DNA of 64,000 bases from Platycnemis pennipes (lineage: Eukaryota > Arthropoda > Insecta > Odonata > Platycnemididae): the NCBI GenBank assembly GCA_933228895.1, contig OW121856.1, positions 104,197,027 to 104,261,026 on the forward strand, given 5' to 3'. Position numbers and translations under genes: made by a program. A model generated the notes under the pieces. That model saw only the letters and a list, made by a program, of their open reading frames with translations, did not search any database and was not told the DNA's origin. Shown piece by piece: positions 10,585 to 21,452 of this stretch. Positions within the stretch are counted from its first letter, which is position 1; each line of letters opens with the position of its first letter.

Positions 10585-10882
10585 AGTTGGTGTAGTGGTT
10601 AGAGCACTGGCCTCACATCGAGAGGGTCCGGGTTCTGTTCCCGGCAGTGGAAGATATTTTTCATTGGTTAACCTTTCCGGAGTATCTTGTGGGGAGCATT
10701 GGAGTAGAGGATGGGAAGTTAAGCCGTGGTCCCTTTGGAGCCTTTTCGTAAAGAGCAGACTAATGCCGACGTATGGTTTCTCTCCACTCTTCCTCCATTC
10801 CTATCCTCTTGGACTGAAGCGCCTGATAATGCAGAAACTGACTTCGATGATGAAGCATAATCTCAAACAGGGAGTGTCTGGG
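10585..10882 (+). mobile_element. tRNA-derived SINE, family 1 (plus)
   Basis: The head is tRNA-like: GTTGGTGTAGTGGTTAGAGC (A-box region), then GGTTCTGTTCCCGGCAGTGG (B-box region). The tail contains GGACTGAAGCGCCTGATAAT and CAGAAACTGACTTC. The same body and tail occur at 12514-12826 and, reversed, at 9395-9650 and 56539-56856. It abuts the truncated 5' end of the CR1-like copy. The 129-codon frame over it is chance. Confidence 0.8.
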
Positions 10883-11180
10883 GACTTCCTTCACCCTAAA
10901 CCAGAGGGATGAGGCATCATGGGAGTCCACGCCATCTCCCTCCCCCTCTCCTCGGCGTCCCACCACTCGGGGAACACCGCTCCGATGGCGTGGTAGAGAT
11001 TTCAATATCCCCGAAATTCGGCCCTGTCCTATTTTTTATGCAGCCCCATCCCGACGACATCGTTGGTGTGCATGGGGTGGGATCATCAAAATGATATTAT
11101 AGTGAAGCTTTTTGACACTCCTTCGGGTAGAGCCGTCATTTGGTTCCCGAAGGGCTTGGTGAACGTTCCCGCCACTAAAA
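10883..11180. other. Unassigned GC-rich spacer
   Basis: Short GC-rich stretch between a SINE and an inverted-repeat element; no gene recognised. Confidence 0.4.
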
Positions 11181-11738
11181 CCCGCTTCACACGGTGCGTT
11201 TTTCCTGGATGGATTTCTTTCGTGGAGTGCTGATGGGTGCCGTGCGGGCTCGCTTGCTGGAAACCCCGACTGCTGCGGGCTGCCCCTGACGGCTAGAGCT
11301 TGGTTGATTTTGAGGTTAGGTCCGGTGCTATTTTTCTTACGTGTTTTGCTGCTGGCTATTGTTGCCGGCCAATCATCGTTCAGCTTTGCATCACGTGATC
11401 AAAATAAAGGTTCTGTCTGGTTCTACTTTTAATAGCATCTCATGGTCGATATTGTTTATAAATGAGTGCAAATCTGTAGGCTAGGGATCAAGTTGTGGTG
11501 CTTATCGTAGCATATAGAGATGAAACTTGTTTACATGCAGTTCGTAATCGGAACTGTCGTAATAAACATCTTCGTGCTGAGGCTCTAAGAAGAGTAAGCA
11601 ATGAGGATATCTCGCTACGTGTGAACCGACAACCATCAGCGAAGCTTGTCTTAGCGGCCACCTTCGTCGTCCGCTTGGTAGCACGCACGAAATCCAGCAA
11701 GCCAACCACTCAAGGAAATACGCACCTTGTGAACTGGG
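11181..11738. mobile_element. Terminal-inverted-repeat MITE, family M4
   Basis: The left end reads CCCGCTTCACACGGTGCGTT then TTTCCTGGATGG. The right end, reverse-complemented, reads CCCAGTTCACAAGGTGCGTA then TTTCCTTGAGTGG. The arms are about 35 bp and imperfect. The 558-bp interval has no recognisable transposase. No matching target duplication was found in the flanks, so the exact ends are uncertain. Confidence 0.55.
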
Positions 11739-11894
11739 CATTACACTTCAAAAATGCTAATTAGGCTTCCATTTTGCTTGGTAATATTTTATAAACTTCA
11801 ATCCTATCTATTGCCCATTTATACCGATAATATTTTGAGACCTCTCCGATATTAAGGTCGATCAATCACAACAGTAAATTTAACGAAATAGAAT

Positions 11895-12420
11895 AGGGTC
11901 GTTTATCATGTTTTATTATTGCCAAATCTGATAGAGTATGTAAAATAAAAAGAATCGTATTTTTCCGTTTTTTGACCTGTCAATTATATCTCGAGTTATA
12001 AGCGGCGAAAAACTGATGCTTTTAACTCTTTCGGAAAAGTGGGCGTGGTGCAACCTCTGACGTATAACGACTTCGTCCAATCACAACCGAGCCCGCGAAG
12101 CTACTTCGCCTTATTGCAATGGGGGGACACAGCTGAGTCAGCCAATAGGAGGAGTTGCGACAGCATCTGTGCGGGCAGAACTTCCGAGAACCCCCCTACC
12201 TCCCTTCCCTTCCCCTAAAAGCAGTCAAGGACGGGAGGAAAATAACGTAAATGATATCAAAGCAGCTTTTTCGGTGGGCGTCATTTTTGCGTATTTTAAT
12301 TTTTGATTTATGAGTGAATGGTTGTGGTTAGAAGATTAAAATTTTCGCTAAAATTCTGTTTTCGTTTCCATCTAACGATTTCGTGTACAAAATTGCGATT
12401 TCGGTTCCGAGTGAACACCC
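11895..12420 (+). mobile_element. MITE family M1 (forward copy)
   Basis: A near full-length copy of about 526 bp from AGGGTCGTTTATCATG to GGTTCCGAGTGAACACCC. It shares all M1 blocks: TAAAATAAAAAG, CTCGAGTTATAAGCGGCGAA, TTTCGGAAAAGTGGGCGTGG, CCAATCACAAC, GCGAAGCTACTTCGC, CGGTGGGCGTCA and TTCCATCTAACGATTTCGTG. Confidence 0.82.
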
Positions 12421-12513
12421 ACATTCCGTGCTAGAAAATTATAAAGATATTTCGTACTGCTAACGCTAACAGGCTAAAATCCCGCATCGGACGTGGATTT
12501 ATGTTTTGGGAAC

Positions 12514-12826
12514 GCGTTGGTGTGGTGGCTAGAGTAATGAACTCATCATACCAGACCGGTAGTGGTAGAGTTCTTTCATTGGCATACCGGCACCTACTTC
12601 AGCTCTACCTGTGGAGTTCTTTTGGAATTCAGTCGTGCATGTGTGGAATGGGACGTGAAACCATTGAATCATTGGTGCTTCTCGTTCAGAGCATGTTAAT
12701 ACCAACGCGGGGTTTATTTCTTCCTTCCTCCATTCTTAAAAAACTTCATGCTTCAGCCATTTACCAACGAACACTGAAATGACGCAAATGACCTCAGTGG
12801 TCAGCTGTCAGTCACCTGCTCCTGGA
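12514..12826 (+). mobile_element. tRNA-derived SINE, family 1 (diverged)
   Basis: GCGTTGGTGTGGTGGCTAGA (A-box region) starts a body related to 10585-10882, with shared GGAGTTCTTTTGG-like and CCTTCCTCCATTC blocks. It ends in GACCTCAGTGGTCAGCTGTC, the same end that appears reversed at 56575 (CGACAGCTGAGGTCATTCGC). The 93-codon frame is chance. Confidence 0.7.
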
Positions 12827-15027
12827 AAAATATTATTTTTTTAGTAGGATCAAGAATATAATGGCAGCAGTCGGAACCGCTTATTAAATCACCTCAACTA
12901 ATTCTCTATCTTTACTTAAACAAAAATCAGGTATAAAGCTAAGATTGGATGAAAAAGGTCGCAACTTGGGTGTTATTTAGCCGATGATATCAAACATCGC
13001 ATGTTGCCGAAATGCAGTGCGCTTGGAATTCATTTAATAACGGAGAAACTCTATCATTATCTGTCGAAATTTTAGCACTGCGGAATATTAGCCTTTTTTT
13101 TTTTTTTGCTTCGCTGCGATGATTTTCCACGAATCGGAGGCAAGAGATGAATTCCGCGTGGCTCAACTCATTAAGCGCGGGGTTTTGCGGTTTCGCCGGG
13201 CGGGGGGGGGGGGGGGGGGGGAGAGAGAGAGAGAGAGAGGGATGGACGCAAGATGTAATTCCTTTCCGTCGGAACGATATTTATTGCGCCGCCATGGGAG
13301 GCGAAGTTTCTCCCCACTGGTGGCTCTCAAAGGGAACGAGAAAGAACTCCGAAGTAGGAAATGTAATCTCAATCAGTCGGAAAGCACCGAGATTCATCAA
13401 ATCTTCCATTTACGCTCGATACGACGAAATCATTGCGTAAAATCTGGATGAAGCTTCTTTATCATTCGCACGAGACGGTATCCGCTCCTGAAGTGCGGAT
13501 ATTTCCTTCCCCTACCAACAAAGGCGTGTGCAAAATAAGTTATTGTTGGGGGTCGCCCAACTTTAATTTGATGAATGAGATTTGGTAACTTCACGGTGAA
13601 TTTATTTTAAAGTATTTTAAAGTCCTAACAAAGCACAAGTTTTGATACAGAAAAATGGGCTTTATAACCTTACATGATATTCGACTTTGTTTTATCATTC
13701 CATTCAAATAAACTTGAGGATGAGATGGCATTCATATTTCTTGGTCTGTCTGCTTTCGCATGAATACCCAGATAAGAGCAATAGAAAGCAAAATATATTG
13801 TATACTTTTTCTCTGTTTCGTGTCAGGAACCGGATACTACTTAATCATTGAAGTCAATAAAGTGCTTGTTATTTCCTCTCCAATTATTAAAAAAATTATT
13901 ACGTGAACAATATTTTCCCATCAAATAACCCTCGACGCAAGTCGTGAAGAAGGTCATTATCGTATTCGTGTCTATAATGATAAGCTGCTGTTTTCCTGTA
14001 AAAACATGTGTGGTGGTGTAAAAACATTTCTTCTAGGTGTATTATTATAACAATTGATGCATTTTTACTATCGCGTGTTATTCTCGATGCACCATCGAAT
14101 GTTACAATTTCTCGGTGGGAAAAAAATTTTGAAATTTGAAATCACTCTGAAATTCACGATAAATTAAGTCAACTCAACTATTTGTATATTTTTGAAAAAG
14201 GGAGCGCATTTTAAAGTTTAGGGTAACATCATCTATAGGAAAACAAGAAGCTTAAAGTGTATATTATATATCGAAAAATACCTTAGCCTTCTGGCTAATG
14301 TGCATACTTTTCCAACTCTTTATCTTTTGTAGGTACTTCCATTCTCTTATTTTTTTATGTGCTTCATTTTTTTGCGGTCTTCGTCTCCTGAACTAAAATC
14401 TGAAATTTTTCCCAATGTAAAGTCACACAATATTTCTGTGAAAGCAGGAGAGTATTTCAAGGCAAAAAATATAATACGATATCTCATATTAATAAAGCAT
14501 TCTTGATCATTGCCGACAGTGCCAGTACATGTCATTGTTTACCTCTTCCAATGTTTTCCTTTCATTAGACGCACTTATGTTGACGATTTTTTCGGCCACT
14601 TTAATGTGATTTTTGTCCCAAAATATTTTATCGTACTGACTAATTGATATAACACTCCGGAGGCATTGCATTATTTGAGGACCCTGTTTCCATGTGTCAG
14701 AAGGGAATCTCTTGTTCTAAGTTGGATGGCGTAGGGTTCTACGCGGTATTCCTACGTACGAAAACAATCTGTCCACTGTGACTAGAAATCAAGAGTCTCC
14801 AAATATCTTTTTTACAAATTTTTCATCATCCCAGGCATCTCCCATTAACAGTAGACGTAGAAATGCGCAGGAATTCCTTTGTTCATTTAGACTCCAATCC
14901 GAGGAAACTGGTTCCGTGATATAAGTTTTTCGCCCTCTGCGATAGTTGACAGGATCTATCTCCATGGACAGTGGCTTCTTGGAAGCACGATTGCGCCTTG
15001 CGTGTCCCATCCTTGATGGACCGTAAT
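12827..15027. other. Unassigned AT-rich stretch
   Basis: More than 2 kb with no recognisable gene or element apart from a G/GA microsatellite at 13200. Overlapping frames at 13119-13451 depend on that microsatellite. I cannot exclude old, unrecognisable repeats. Confidence 0.4.
13200..13242. repeat. G-homopolymer plus (GA)n microsatellite
   Basis: An uninterrupted run of about 20 G residues is followed by about ten GA units. The exact length is unreliable in any assembly. It produces the glycine/arginine-rich peptides in overlapping frames, which are artefacts. Confidence 0.95.
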
Positions 15028-15322
15028 GGGGGCGTTTACTCGGAACCGAAATCGTAAGTTTGTACACGAAATCGTTAGATGGAAACGAAAAAATAATTTA
15101 GGTGAAAAAATTAATCTTCTAACCACAACCATTCACTCATAAATTAAAAATTAAAATAAGCAAAAGGTGACGCCCACCGAAAAAGCTGCTTTGATATCAT
15201 TGACGTCATTTTCCTCCCGTCCTTGACTGCTTTTAGGGGAAGGGAAGGGAGTGGAGGGGGGTTCTCGGAAGGTCTGCTCGCACAGATCCTGTCGCAACTG
15301 CTCCTATTGGAATAGTCAGCTG
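15028..15322 (-). mobile_element. MITE family M1, first half (split by hAT)
   Basis: A reverse M1 copy from TGGGGGCGTTTACTCGGAAC to the GTCAGCTG at 15315-15322. The match resumes at 18168, where GTCAGCTG is repeated and M1 continues with TGTCCCCC. The intervening 2,845 bp is a hAT element. Confidence 0.88.
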
Positions 15323-15415
15323 TAGGGCTGGGCGGTTCTCCGGTGCACCGGTTCAGCGGTTCGGTTTTTCGCAGAACCGGCAGGCCGGTTCAGATTTAGT
15401 AAAAAAACCGGTGCA

Positions 15416-15625
15416 CCGGAGAATCGGTTCTGAACCGGTGCACCGGGGAAGCGGTTCTGAACCGCCGCACCGGGGAAGCGGTTCTGAACCGTCGCACCGG
15501 GGAAGCGGTTCTGAACCGTCGCACCGGGGAAGCGGTTCTGAACCGTCGCACCGGGGAAGCGGTTCTGAACCGTCGCACCGGGGAAGCGGTTCTAAACCGG
15601 TGCACTGGGAAGCGGTTCTGAAACA
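15416..15625. repeat. 27-bp tandem repeats in the left subterminal zone of the hAT element
   Basis: About seven copies of a 27-bp unit of the form GGTTCTGAACC, GTCGCACCGG, GGAAGC. The GGTTC-x-GAACC core is itself an inverted repeat. The array gives repetitive peptides in several frames (RFRTASPVR, GSGSEPSHR) that are not proteins. Arrays near hAT ends are known in the superfamily as possible transposase-binding zones; that role is inferred here. Confidence 0.93.
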
Positions 15626-16145
15626 CCGATGATCGTTCGCTGCTTGGCTTTCACGCCACTGCCTCCCTCCCCATCTCTGCTCGTAGCCGGGTTGGCTTGC
15701 GTCCACGCCTGTGAACTTTCCTATCCCCTCTGTGTTATAATTTGTCTGCCTATCGTCTCACAAATAATCGGCCACTAGAGTGTAGAGCGAACACTCGCAC
15801 ATCTAAAGCAATGTCACATAAGTAACTATACGGAATTTTCCGTATTTTTATGTTATTTTGTTTTGTCAACGATTACAACGAATAAGTTCGTTCAGGTGAA
15901 CAACCAAACAGTTCATAATCATTCAAGTTAGTGCAGTAGCATTTTTTATTAACCCATTGCTGTTGATTTGGGGAGACTTTGTGGAGGAAGGAGCATTGTT
16001 TCAAGTTCCTATCTACCCCTGCCACACGTACATAAGAAGCGCCAAATTCGAACAAAATTTGAACATATTGACGTTGATTATTAATGTACAATAACGTCAT
16101 GAAGACATTCTCAGTTGGTGGAGGCTTCATGAGGCAACCTTCCCC

Positions 16146-16325
16146 TTGCTTGCAGGGCTGGCCAGGAAATATCTTGCTATACCAGCAACATCAGCAGAAT
16201 CCGTAAGAATTTTCAGTTTGGGAGGACTTGTTATAAATAAATTGCGAACGTGTTTACTAGGCGAACACGCCAAAGAACTAATTTTCATTTCCATGAACCA
16301 GCGCCATGTGCCAGCCGATTTATAG
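16146..16325 (+). pseudogene. hAT transposase C-terminal dimerisation (hATC) domain remnant
   Basis: A 59-codon open stretch ending in TAG encodes the hallmark of hAT transposases. It reads LARKYLAIPATSAESVRIFS, then GG, an RTCLL segment and LIFISMNQRHVP. In the family this domain helps the transposase oligomerise, and it ends the protein, as here. No DDE catalytic region or BED zinc finger is recognisable upstream within 15323-16145, so only the 3' end of the gene is left. The residues match the usual consensus well except for E in place of P after SA. Strand and position define the element's orientation as plus. Confidence 0.9.
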
Positions 16326-16567
16326 ATTTAAATTAGTAGTAATTGAAAATTGTAATTTAGCATCTGCACTTGTGTTAAAATGTAAATTTTGACGATCAAT
16401 TTGTTCTCCACCTTCAGCACACCCTTCCAGTAATTGATAAAATACAGCTCCATGTGGCATTAATTGAACAGGATTTTATTTCTTTGAAAAAGTCACTGGG
16501 ATGTTTACCGAAACTAAAACCAGAAATGTAGGAGCATCGTTTGGAACTTTAAAAATGTGAAGATAAA

Positions 16568-16760
16568 TATAAGCCCAGGCCTCACCTAAAAACCATTGGC
16601 TCCCCAAACATGCTCTACTACAGTTCAGTTTAGAAAAGAATGCCTGCGTTTAAATCCTCCCGTCCACTCAATGCCATGCCTTCGGGGTAACTTTAATCGA
16701 AGTTATTTTAATTGCTCAGGGTGCTTTAATGGGGAAGGCATTGATGACTTAGTGCAGACT
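16568..16760 (+). mobile_element. SINE-like repeat, family 3 (copy 1)
   Basis: It shares AGCCCAGGCCT, CATTGGCTC, CAAACAT, CAGTTCAGTTTAG-AAA and the GCCTGCGTT blocks with 17750-17850. Only the body is present; the tRNA-like head seen in the second copy is missing or unrecognisable. Confidence 0.45.
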
Positions 16761-17505
16761 TTGACGCAAAAGTCTTAGCGGATCGATGGTTCTGGCGACT
16801 TCCAGTTTTGGGTTTTCTTGTTGGCTTGTCAATCTCTTGCATTCAATTTCGGTAATCGAGGGTTGTCCTTTGAGCTTTTCCAATACCCACCGTTTCGATC
16901 ACTTTGTTTCAGCAACCTCAATTGTATTAAAACCGCCACGGAAAATTAACTGGAAATATTTCAGAACACTGAACTGGCACTCTTTATTTACCAACTAAAT
17001 CACACGTGAAAGCCAAAGGATGATAAGCATTATCGATATCTTCCCAATTATTTTCTTGCATTAAAAATTACCCAATAAATACCCAAAAAGTACCCAATTA
17101 AATCCTTGGAAATTGTATCTGAACTGACTTCACTCCTCTCTACCAGAGCGCCTTGCATTTGCTTGTCGGACAACTCACGTGAGCTAGAAGTCATGGCCAA
17201 TTTAAGAGGGAATCAGTGAAGAGACGATCCCGATGCGGAAAAGAATAAAGCCACCAAAATAACACAAGGCGTCAGAGTAAGACCCTCGACTCGTAATCGT
17301 TGCCATTATGAAAGAGAAAGGAAATGTCGACTAAGAAAGGCAGATAACTATGAATCACAGACGAAAGGAATCAGTTTCTCCGCACATCTTAGCTCTCTGG
17401 AAGCACTTCAATCAGATCAGATTAAGTGGAAAGATTTCGTCCGTACGTAGACACCAGTCACTCTGCCTCTAGGGAGCTTTTCATTCACCAAGGATAAGTT
17501 ATCAA

Positions 17506-17603
17506 TTTAGCACGACGCGTTTTGTTGCTACAATAGCAATATCATCGAGGCTGATCAAGCCAATTGCTAATGCTGTTTTACCAACGAAACGCGTCGTGCT
17601 AAA
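17506..17603. repeat. 98-bp hairpin-forming inverted repeat
   Basis: The arms read TTTAGCACGACGCGTTT on the left and AAACGCGTCGTGCTAAA on the right: 17 bp perfect, extending imperfectly to about 30 bp. The loop contains ATCATCGAGGCTGATCAAGCC. The AACGAAACGCG block resembles terminal sequence of Penelope-like retroelements as I remember them; that is a guess without a search. Confidence 0.75.
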
Positions 17604-17671
17604 TAAATAAATATCCGAGGAAATTTTGCAATGCCTTCATTAAAAAATAATGTGAATTTCATCGCCATTCA

Positions 17672-17850
17672 CGCGGCAGGTTCGAATCCGGCAGATCAGC
17701 AAATATAGGTGCATTTTTTAACACTTCAGAAAACCAATTTATGTGTACGCCCAGGCCTTGTATAAAAGACATCGGCTCTGGCAAACATTCCCACATTTTA
17801 CTGTTCAGTTTAGGAAAGCATACCCGCGTTATTATGAAGTATCTTCTTTA
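17672..17850 (+). mobile_element. SINE-like repeat, family 3 (copy 2)
   Basis: A pol III B-box-like GGTTCGAATCCGG at about 17690 is followed by the body shared with 16568-16760 (CGCCCAGGCCTTG, CAGTTTAGGAAAGCATACCC). This suggests a third tRNA-derived SINE family. It sits inside the hAT element. Confidence 0.5.
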
Positions 17851-17944
17851 AGAAAAAAAAAACAAATCTTCAAAAAACTGTATAATACATAAAAAATGGA
17901 CCAAAAAATATTTTGGATGAGAAAAAACGCGGTTCACTAGAAAA

Positions 17945-18092
17945 ACTACAGTTCAGTAGAAAACACCGGTTCATTAGAAAACACCGGTTCAGTAGAAAAC
18001 ACCGGTTCAGAAGAAAAAACCGGTTCAGTAGAAAACACCGGTTCAGTAGAAAACACCGGTTCAGTAGAAAACACCGGTTCGATCTATTGAAC
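17945..18092. repeat. 18-bp tandem repeats in the right subterminal zone of the hAT element
   Basis: About eight copies of GGTTCAGTAGAAAACACC with few variants, followed by GAACCGGTGCACCG, which pairs with the left end's CGGTGCACCGGTTC. Unit length and sequence differ from the left 27-bp array, but both are built on GGTTC. Confidence 0.93.
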
Positions 18093-18167
18093 CGGTGCAC
18101 CGCCGTCGCAAAAGGTTTTTTTCAGAACCGAGAACCGGTTCAGCATTTCCTGCACCGCCCAGCCCTA

Positions 18168-18413
18168 GTCAGCTGTGTCCCCCCCCCTGTGCGATAAGGC
18201 GTAGTAGCTTCGCGGGTTCAGTTGTGATTGGACGAAGTCGATATATGTCAGAGGTTGCACCACGCCCACTTTTCCGAAAGGGTTAAAAACATCAGTTTTT
18301 CGCCGCTTATAACTCGAGAAATAACTGACGGATCAAAAAACGAAAAAAATACCGGTATTTTTATTTTACAAACCTTATTAGATTCGGCAATAAACATGTT
18401 GGTAAACGACCCC
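18168..18413 (-). mobile_element. MITE family M1, second half
   Basis: This continues the M1 copy begun at 15028: GTCAGCTGTGTCCCC, GCGGGTTCAGTTGTGATTGG, CGCCGCTTATAACTCGAG and TTTTATTTTACAAACC, ending at GGTAAACGACCCC. Confidence 0.88.
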
Positions 18414-20908
18414 ATTAAAGGTGAATGAGACCTAGCTCCTATAGATCCACCTAAAAATTGCAATTGGGTCTAAAATCCTGATTGGCAATGTGGTCTGCAA
18501 ATTGGCACGGCAATCCAAAGGTCAGTGGTTTGATTCCCGTTCCAGAGTACCTTTCTCCTCTTGCAATTTTCAACTTATAATCTCGTGATGATTTGGGAAT
18601 AGTTGCTAGCGCAATGACCTTTTTCCTCTAGGCATCTAACCAGTGCAAAGTTTATCTGCGCTTGATAGTGAGCTGGTAGCAAGAGGTAGCTAGTTGTGCT
18701 GACAGGTGCTGCAATTTGTTCACAATTGGATCCGAGTTGTTTAATATTAGATTAAGAATGACATTCAGATAGTGGTAGTGTTGGGTAAAATTTCTATAGA
18801 AATTTCTCTAAAGAATCGTTAACCTCATCTGGATATATCAAACCTTCATACCATGGTAGGTTAGATGGGTAGATAATGTTGGAATGTAAAATGAGAGGTG
18901 CATTCGGTGCGACGGATGTTTGTAATATATCTAGGCACGAGACTAAATGTATTTGAATGCGAAATAAAAGAGAAGAATTCTGAAGGTGGCACGAATAGAC
19001 TCATTTAATTTTGAGGATCTTGAAGGAAAAATGGGAAGAAGAGACATACTAAAAACTCTGCCGAAGAACGGAAAACGTTGAAATTTGATACTCTCATGGA
19101 GATAGAATGGCGAAAGATATGAATAGCGTCAAGGAGGGAAAATTGAATGGGAAAGTAATACTTATTTGTGATACATGAAGGTGAATGATCTTTCTTTCAT
19201 ATTTTTCTTAGAATAGAAGGTGAATGATCAAAGAAAAAGAGGTTGGCTGGTCATGGAAAAGGAAACAGAAATATCTTCGCGGGGCTATTATGATGAATAT
19301 CGGGGTGATGGAAAGTAATTTACAAAACGAATGAAAATCCCTATGTTTGTTCATTTACTTCCTTGATTTCTTTTTTAACCTTCTTAGCTTTCTTTTGTTC
19401 GGTAATACTGGTGCCACGACGACAGCAATGAACATTTTCAACAGTTATCGACCCAAGAAGAAATTCAGTGGGGTACTAGGACATATGGGTTAGATGGATG
19501 CGGCCATATCGTCATTATTTGTCAATGAATCTGAACTCTAAAATATATACTAATACTAGTACAGGAATAGTTTAATAGTGAAGAAATATTTGATGGATTT
19601 CCTAAGCATGCCATCCGTTTAACAGGTAATTGATTTCTGTTGTCGAGAGGCAATAACTCAGCAAATTTTATGATTTCATGGTCGTCATTTTGTTGATAAA
19701 AACCTATTCTCGGATCGCAGCGGCCAATTATAAATGCCAAATGAAGCGTGGATATAATATCGAAATCAGCCGAGGCACACTGGTCATAAACCCTATTCAT
19801 CACACTCGCAAAAGCCAATAGTTATTCGTGTACATGCGACTAGTTTTACATCGGTTGTGAAATTCATAAATAGCCGTCGTTGGGCAGCGAAGCAGGAATA
19901 TTGAAGCGGATGGGAAATTGTTTAGGGTTTGATTGGCTTTAATTTGTGACCCTCGCTCGCATTCCAAAATAACGAAGTGTTTCGCAGAATCGATGGCCTT
20001 GGCGTTACAATCCTATTTTCAGTTCGGGGCGAAGTCCGGAACGTTTTTTCTTTCGAGTGTTCTGCAAGGCATCTCTTTTAACTGGAAATACTTGATAGCA
20101 ATTGAGTATGAACGATGGAGACTGGAAATTTGTAATTGCCGATTTTAAATTTGATCCCATAAAAATTAACGCGAATCATACCTATAAGGTATCGTTTTAA
20201 TAAATATATCGCTTGTAAATATTGAAAAAATACATGATATTCGTAACGGAAATATTTTATGATTTTAAATGTATTTTTAAGTCAAAAAATTGATTATTCA
20301 AGTAAGGGACTTCATGAAAATTTGTAGTACTGTTCGCAACGGTAAATGAGAGGTTTTCGTTGGTGTAAATATATAGTGAAAAATAGTTTCGTTGGTTATA
20401 CACTTTCAAATTTGTGAAAATTGAATCATATTGTTTTCTTTACTCCTTTGAAAACACAAATTTTCTTCACTATCCGCTCGCTAGTAAACAATACCAAGCG
20501 TTGCTAGTTTAAAACAATCTTCAGTATGTAGAAATCCTTACTTATTTTGCTCTCCCAAACGAAATTTGGGCTGTGGTTATGGCTATTCTTTTTTTGGGAG
20601 ACAACTTTCAACACTAATCGATTGACAGTTCATAGAAAACTGGTCTCGGGGGAGACCGTAATTTCTTATCAACACAGAAATATTTAAAAATCATTTACAG
20701 TGCATTCTGGAAACATAAGCGGGTAGGAACAGGGCCGGCTTAGGACAAAATTTTACCCGAGCGAGAGAGTATTCCTGCGCCCCTCCACTTGTTAAATCCT
20801 GTTGTAACACATATTCACCAGTTCAACTTAGCAGTAAAAAGTTGGTTGCCAAAAAAGCCGTAAATTTGCTTGATGGCTATGTAGTAAGTTGTCAATCCCC
20901 GAATAAAA
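18414..20908. other. Mostly unassigned
   Basis: A B-box-like GTGGTTTGATTCCCG at about 18527 hints at an old SINE. Bases 18990-19260 have a faint resemblance to the RTE tail (an EGKLNGK-like stretch) but too little for a call. Near 20735, CAGGGCCGGCTTAG resembles a hAT-type terminus; no partner end was found. No gene recognised. Confidence 0.35.
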
Positions 20909-21452
20909 AAAATCTTATTACATTTCCACGCCGGTTGCGGTTCTGCAGTCGAGCAATCAGCGCCAAACACCTCTCAACGGTTGGATAATAGGAGCGAGTC
21001 TATTCCCAACCGGTTGCACAACCGTGGGAGCTAATAGGACCTCACCTCGCGGTCACGTGCTGTTTATGTTTGTCTATATCGCGATAATTTCATTGTTACC
21101 ATTCACCTACGTTCTAAACGTTAAAAATATTCAGAAAACAATTTAAACAGCAGTTAACTCTCTTGCGTCATCTATTTTTTTAGTGAAGGATATGTTATAA
21201 TAGCATACGTTTTATCGAGGTGAGATTAAATGTATTCAATTCATTTGTATCCTGGCATAAATCCTGCATTTGAGGCAGCTTAGGAACAAAATGTAAACAA
21301 ATACATCACGTGACCGTGAGGCGAGATCCTATTGGCTGCGATTGCACAACCGGCTGGTTATATAAGCGGTCAATGTGATTGGAACTGTTTACACCATCCG
21401 TAACCAGCAACGGCATCCGTAACCGGCAACCTCCAGTGTGATACGGACTTTA
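20909..21452. mobile_element. Inverted-repeat element (MITE-like), family M5
   Basis: The outer ends are imperfectly inverted: left CATTTCCACGCCGGTTGCGG, right (reverse complement) CACTGGAGGTTGCCGGTTAC. An inner pair of arms of about 55 bp is clearer. The left arm at about 21010-21070 reads CCGGTTGCACAACC, CTAATAGGACCTCACC and GCGGTCACGTG. The right arm at about 21295-21355 reads CACGTGACCGTGAGGCGAG, ATCCTATTGG and TTGCACAACCGG. There is no coding region. Only one copy is in this window. Confidence 0.55.

Larger units (their letters stand above)
15323..18167 (+). mobile_element. hAT-superfamily DNA transposon, defective, inserted in M1
   Basis: Three independent signs support the call. The ends are inverted: TAGGGCTGGGCGGT on the left, and ACCGCCCAGCCCTA on the right. 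Both sides carry the 8-bp duplication GTCAGCTG (15315-15322, 18168-18175), the size hAT elements make. The interior holds a decayed hAT transposase C-terminal dimerisation domain at 16146-16325. Subterminal zones consist of tandem repeats built on GGTTC/GAACC. The rest of the transposase is missing, so the copy could only move in trans. SINE-like pieces and a hairpin lie inside. Confidence 0.92.

Noticed and set aside
10585..10660. tRNA gene
   Set aside because: A- and B-box-like sequences are present, but the acceptor stem does not pair and a SINE body follows; same for 56790-56856 (minus) and 62977-63055.
13119..13451. Glycine-rich protein
   Set aside because: Created by the poly-G and GA microsatellite.
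15416..15625. CRISPR-like regular repeats
   Set aside because: Units are contiguous with no unique spacers, lie at a transposon end and the genome is eukaryotic.
15353..15706. Repetitive 'protein' with EPLPRCDGS units and its sister frames
   Set aside because: Translation of the 27-bp subterminal array of the hAT element; open in several frames because the period is a multiple of three.
17870..18197. RKHRF / NRCFLL repeat proteins on both strands
   Set aside because: Translation of the 18-bp array; period divisible by three keeps the frames open.
18990..19260. RTE-like LINE fragment
   Set aside because: Only scattered resemblance (an EGKLNGK-like stretch); no continuous alignment by eye and no 3' end.
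20735..20760. Second large hAT element starting at CAGGGCCGGCTTAG
   Set aside because: No inverted partner end with an 8-bp repeat was found downstream.
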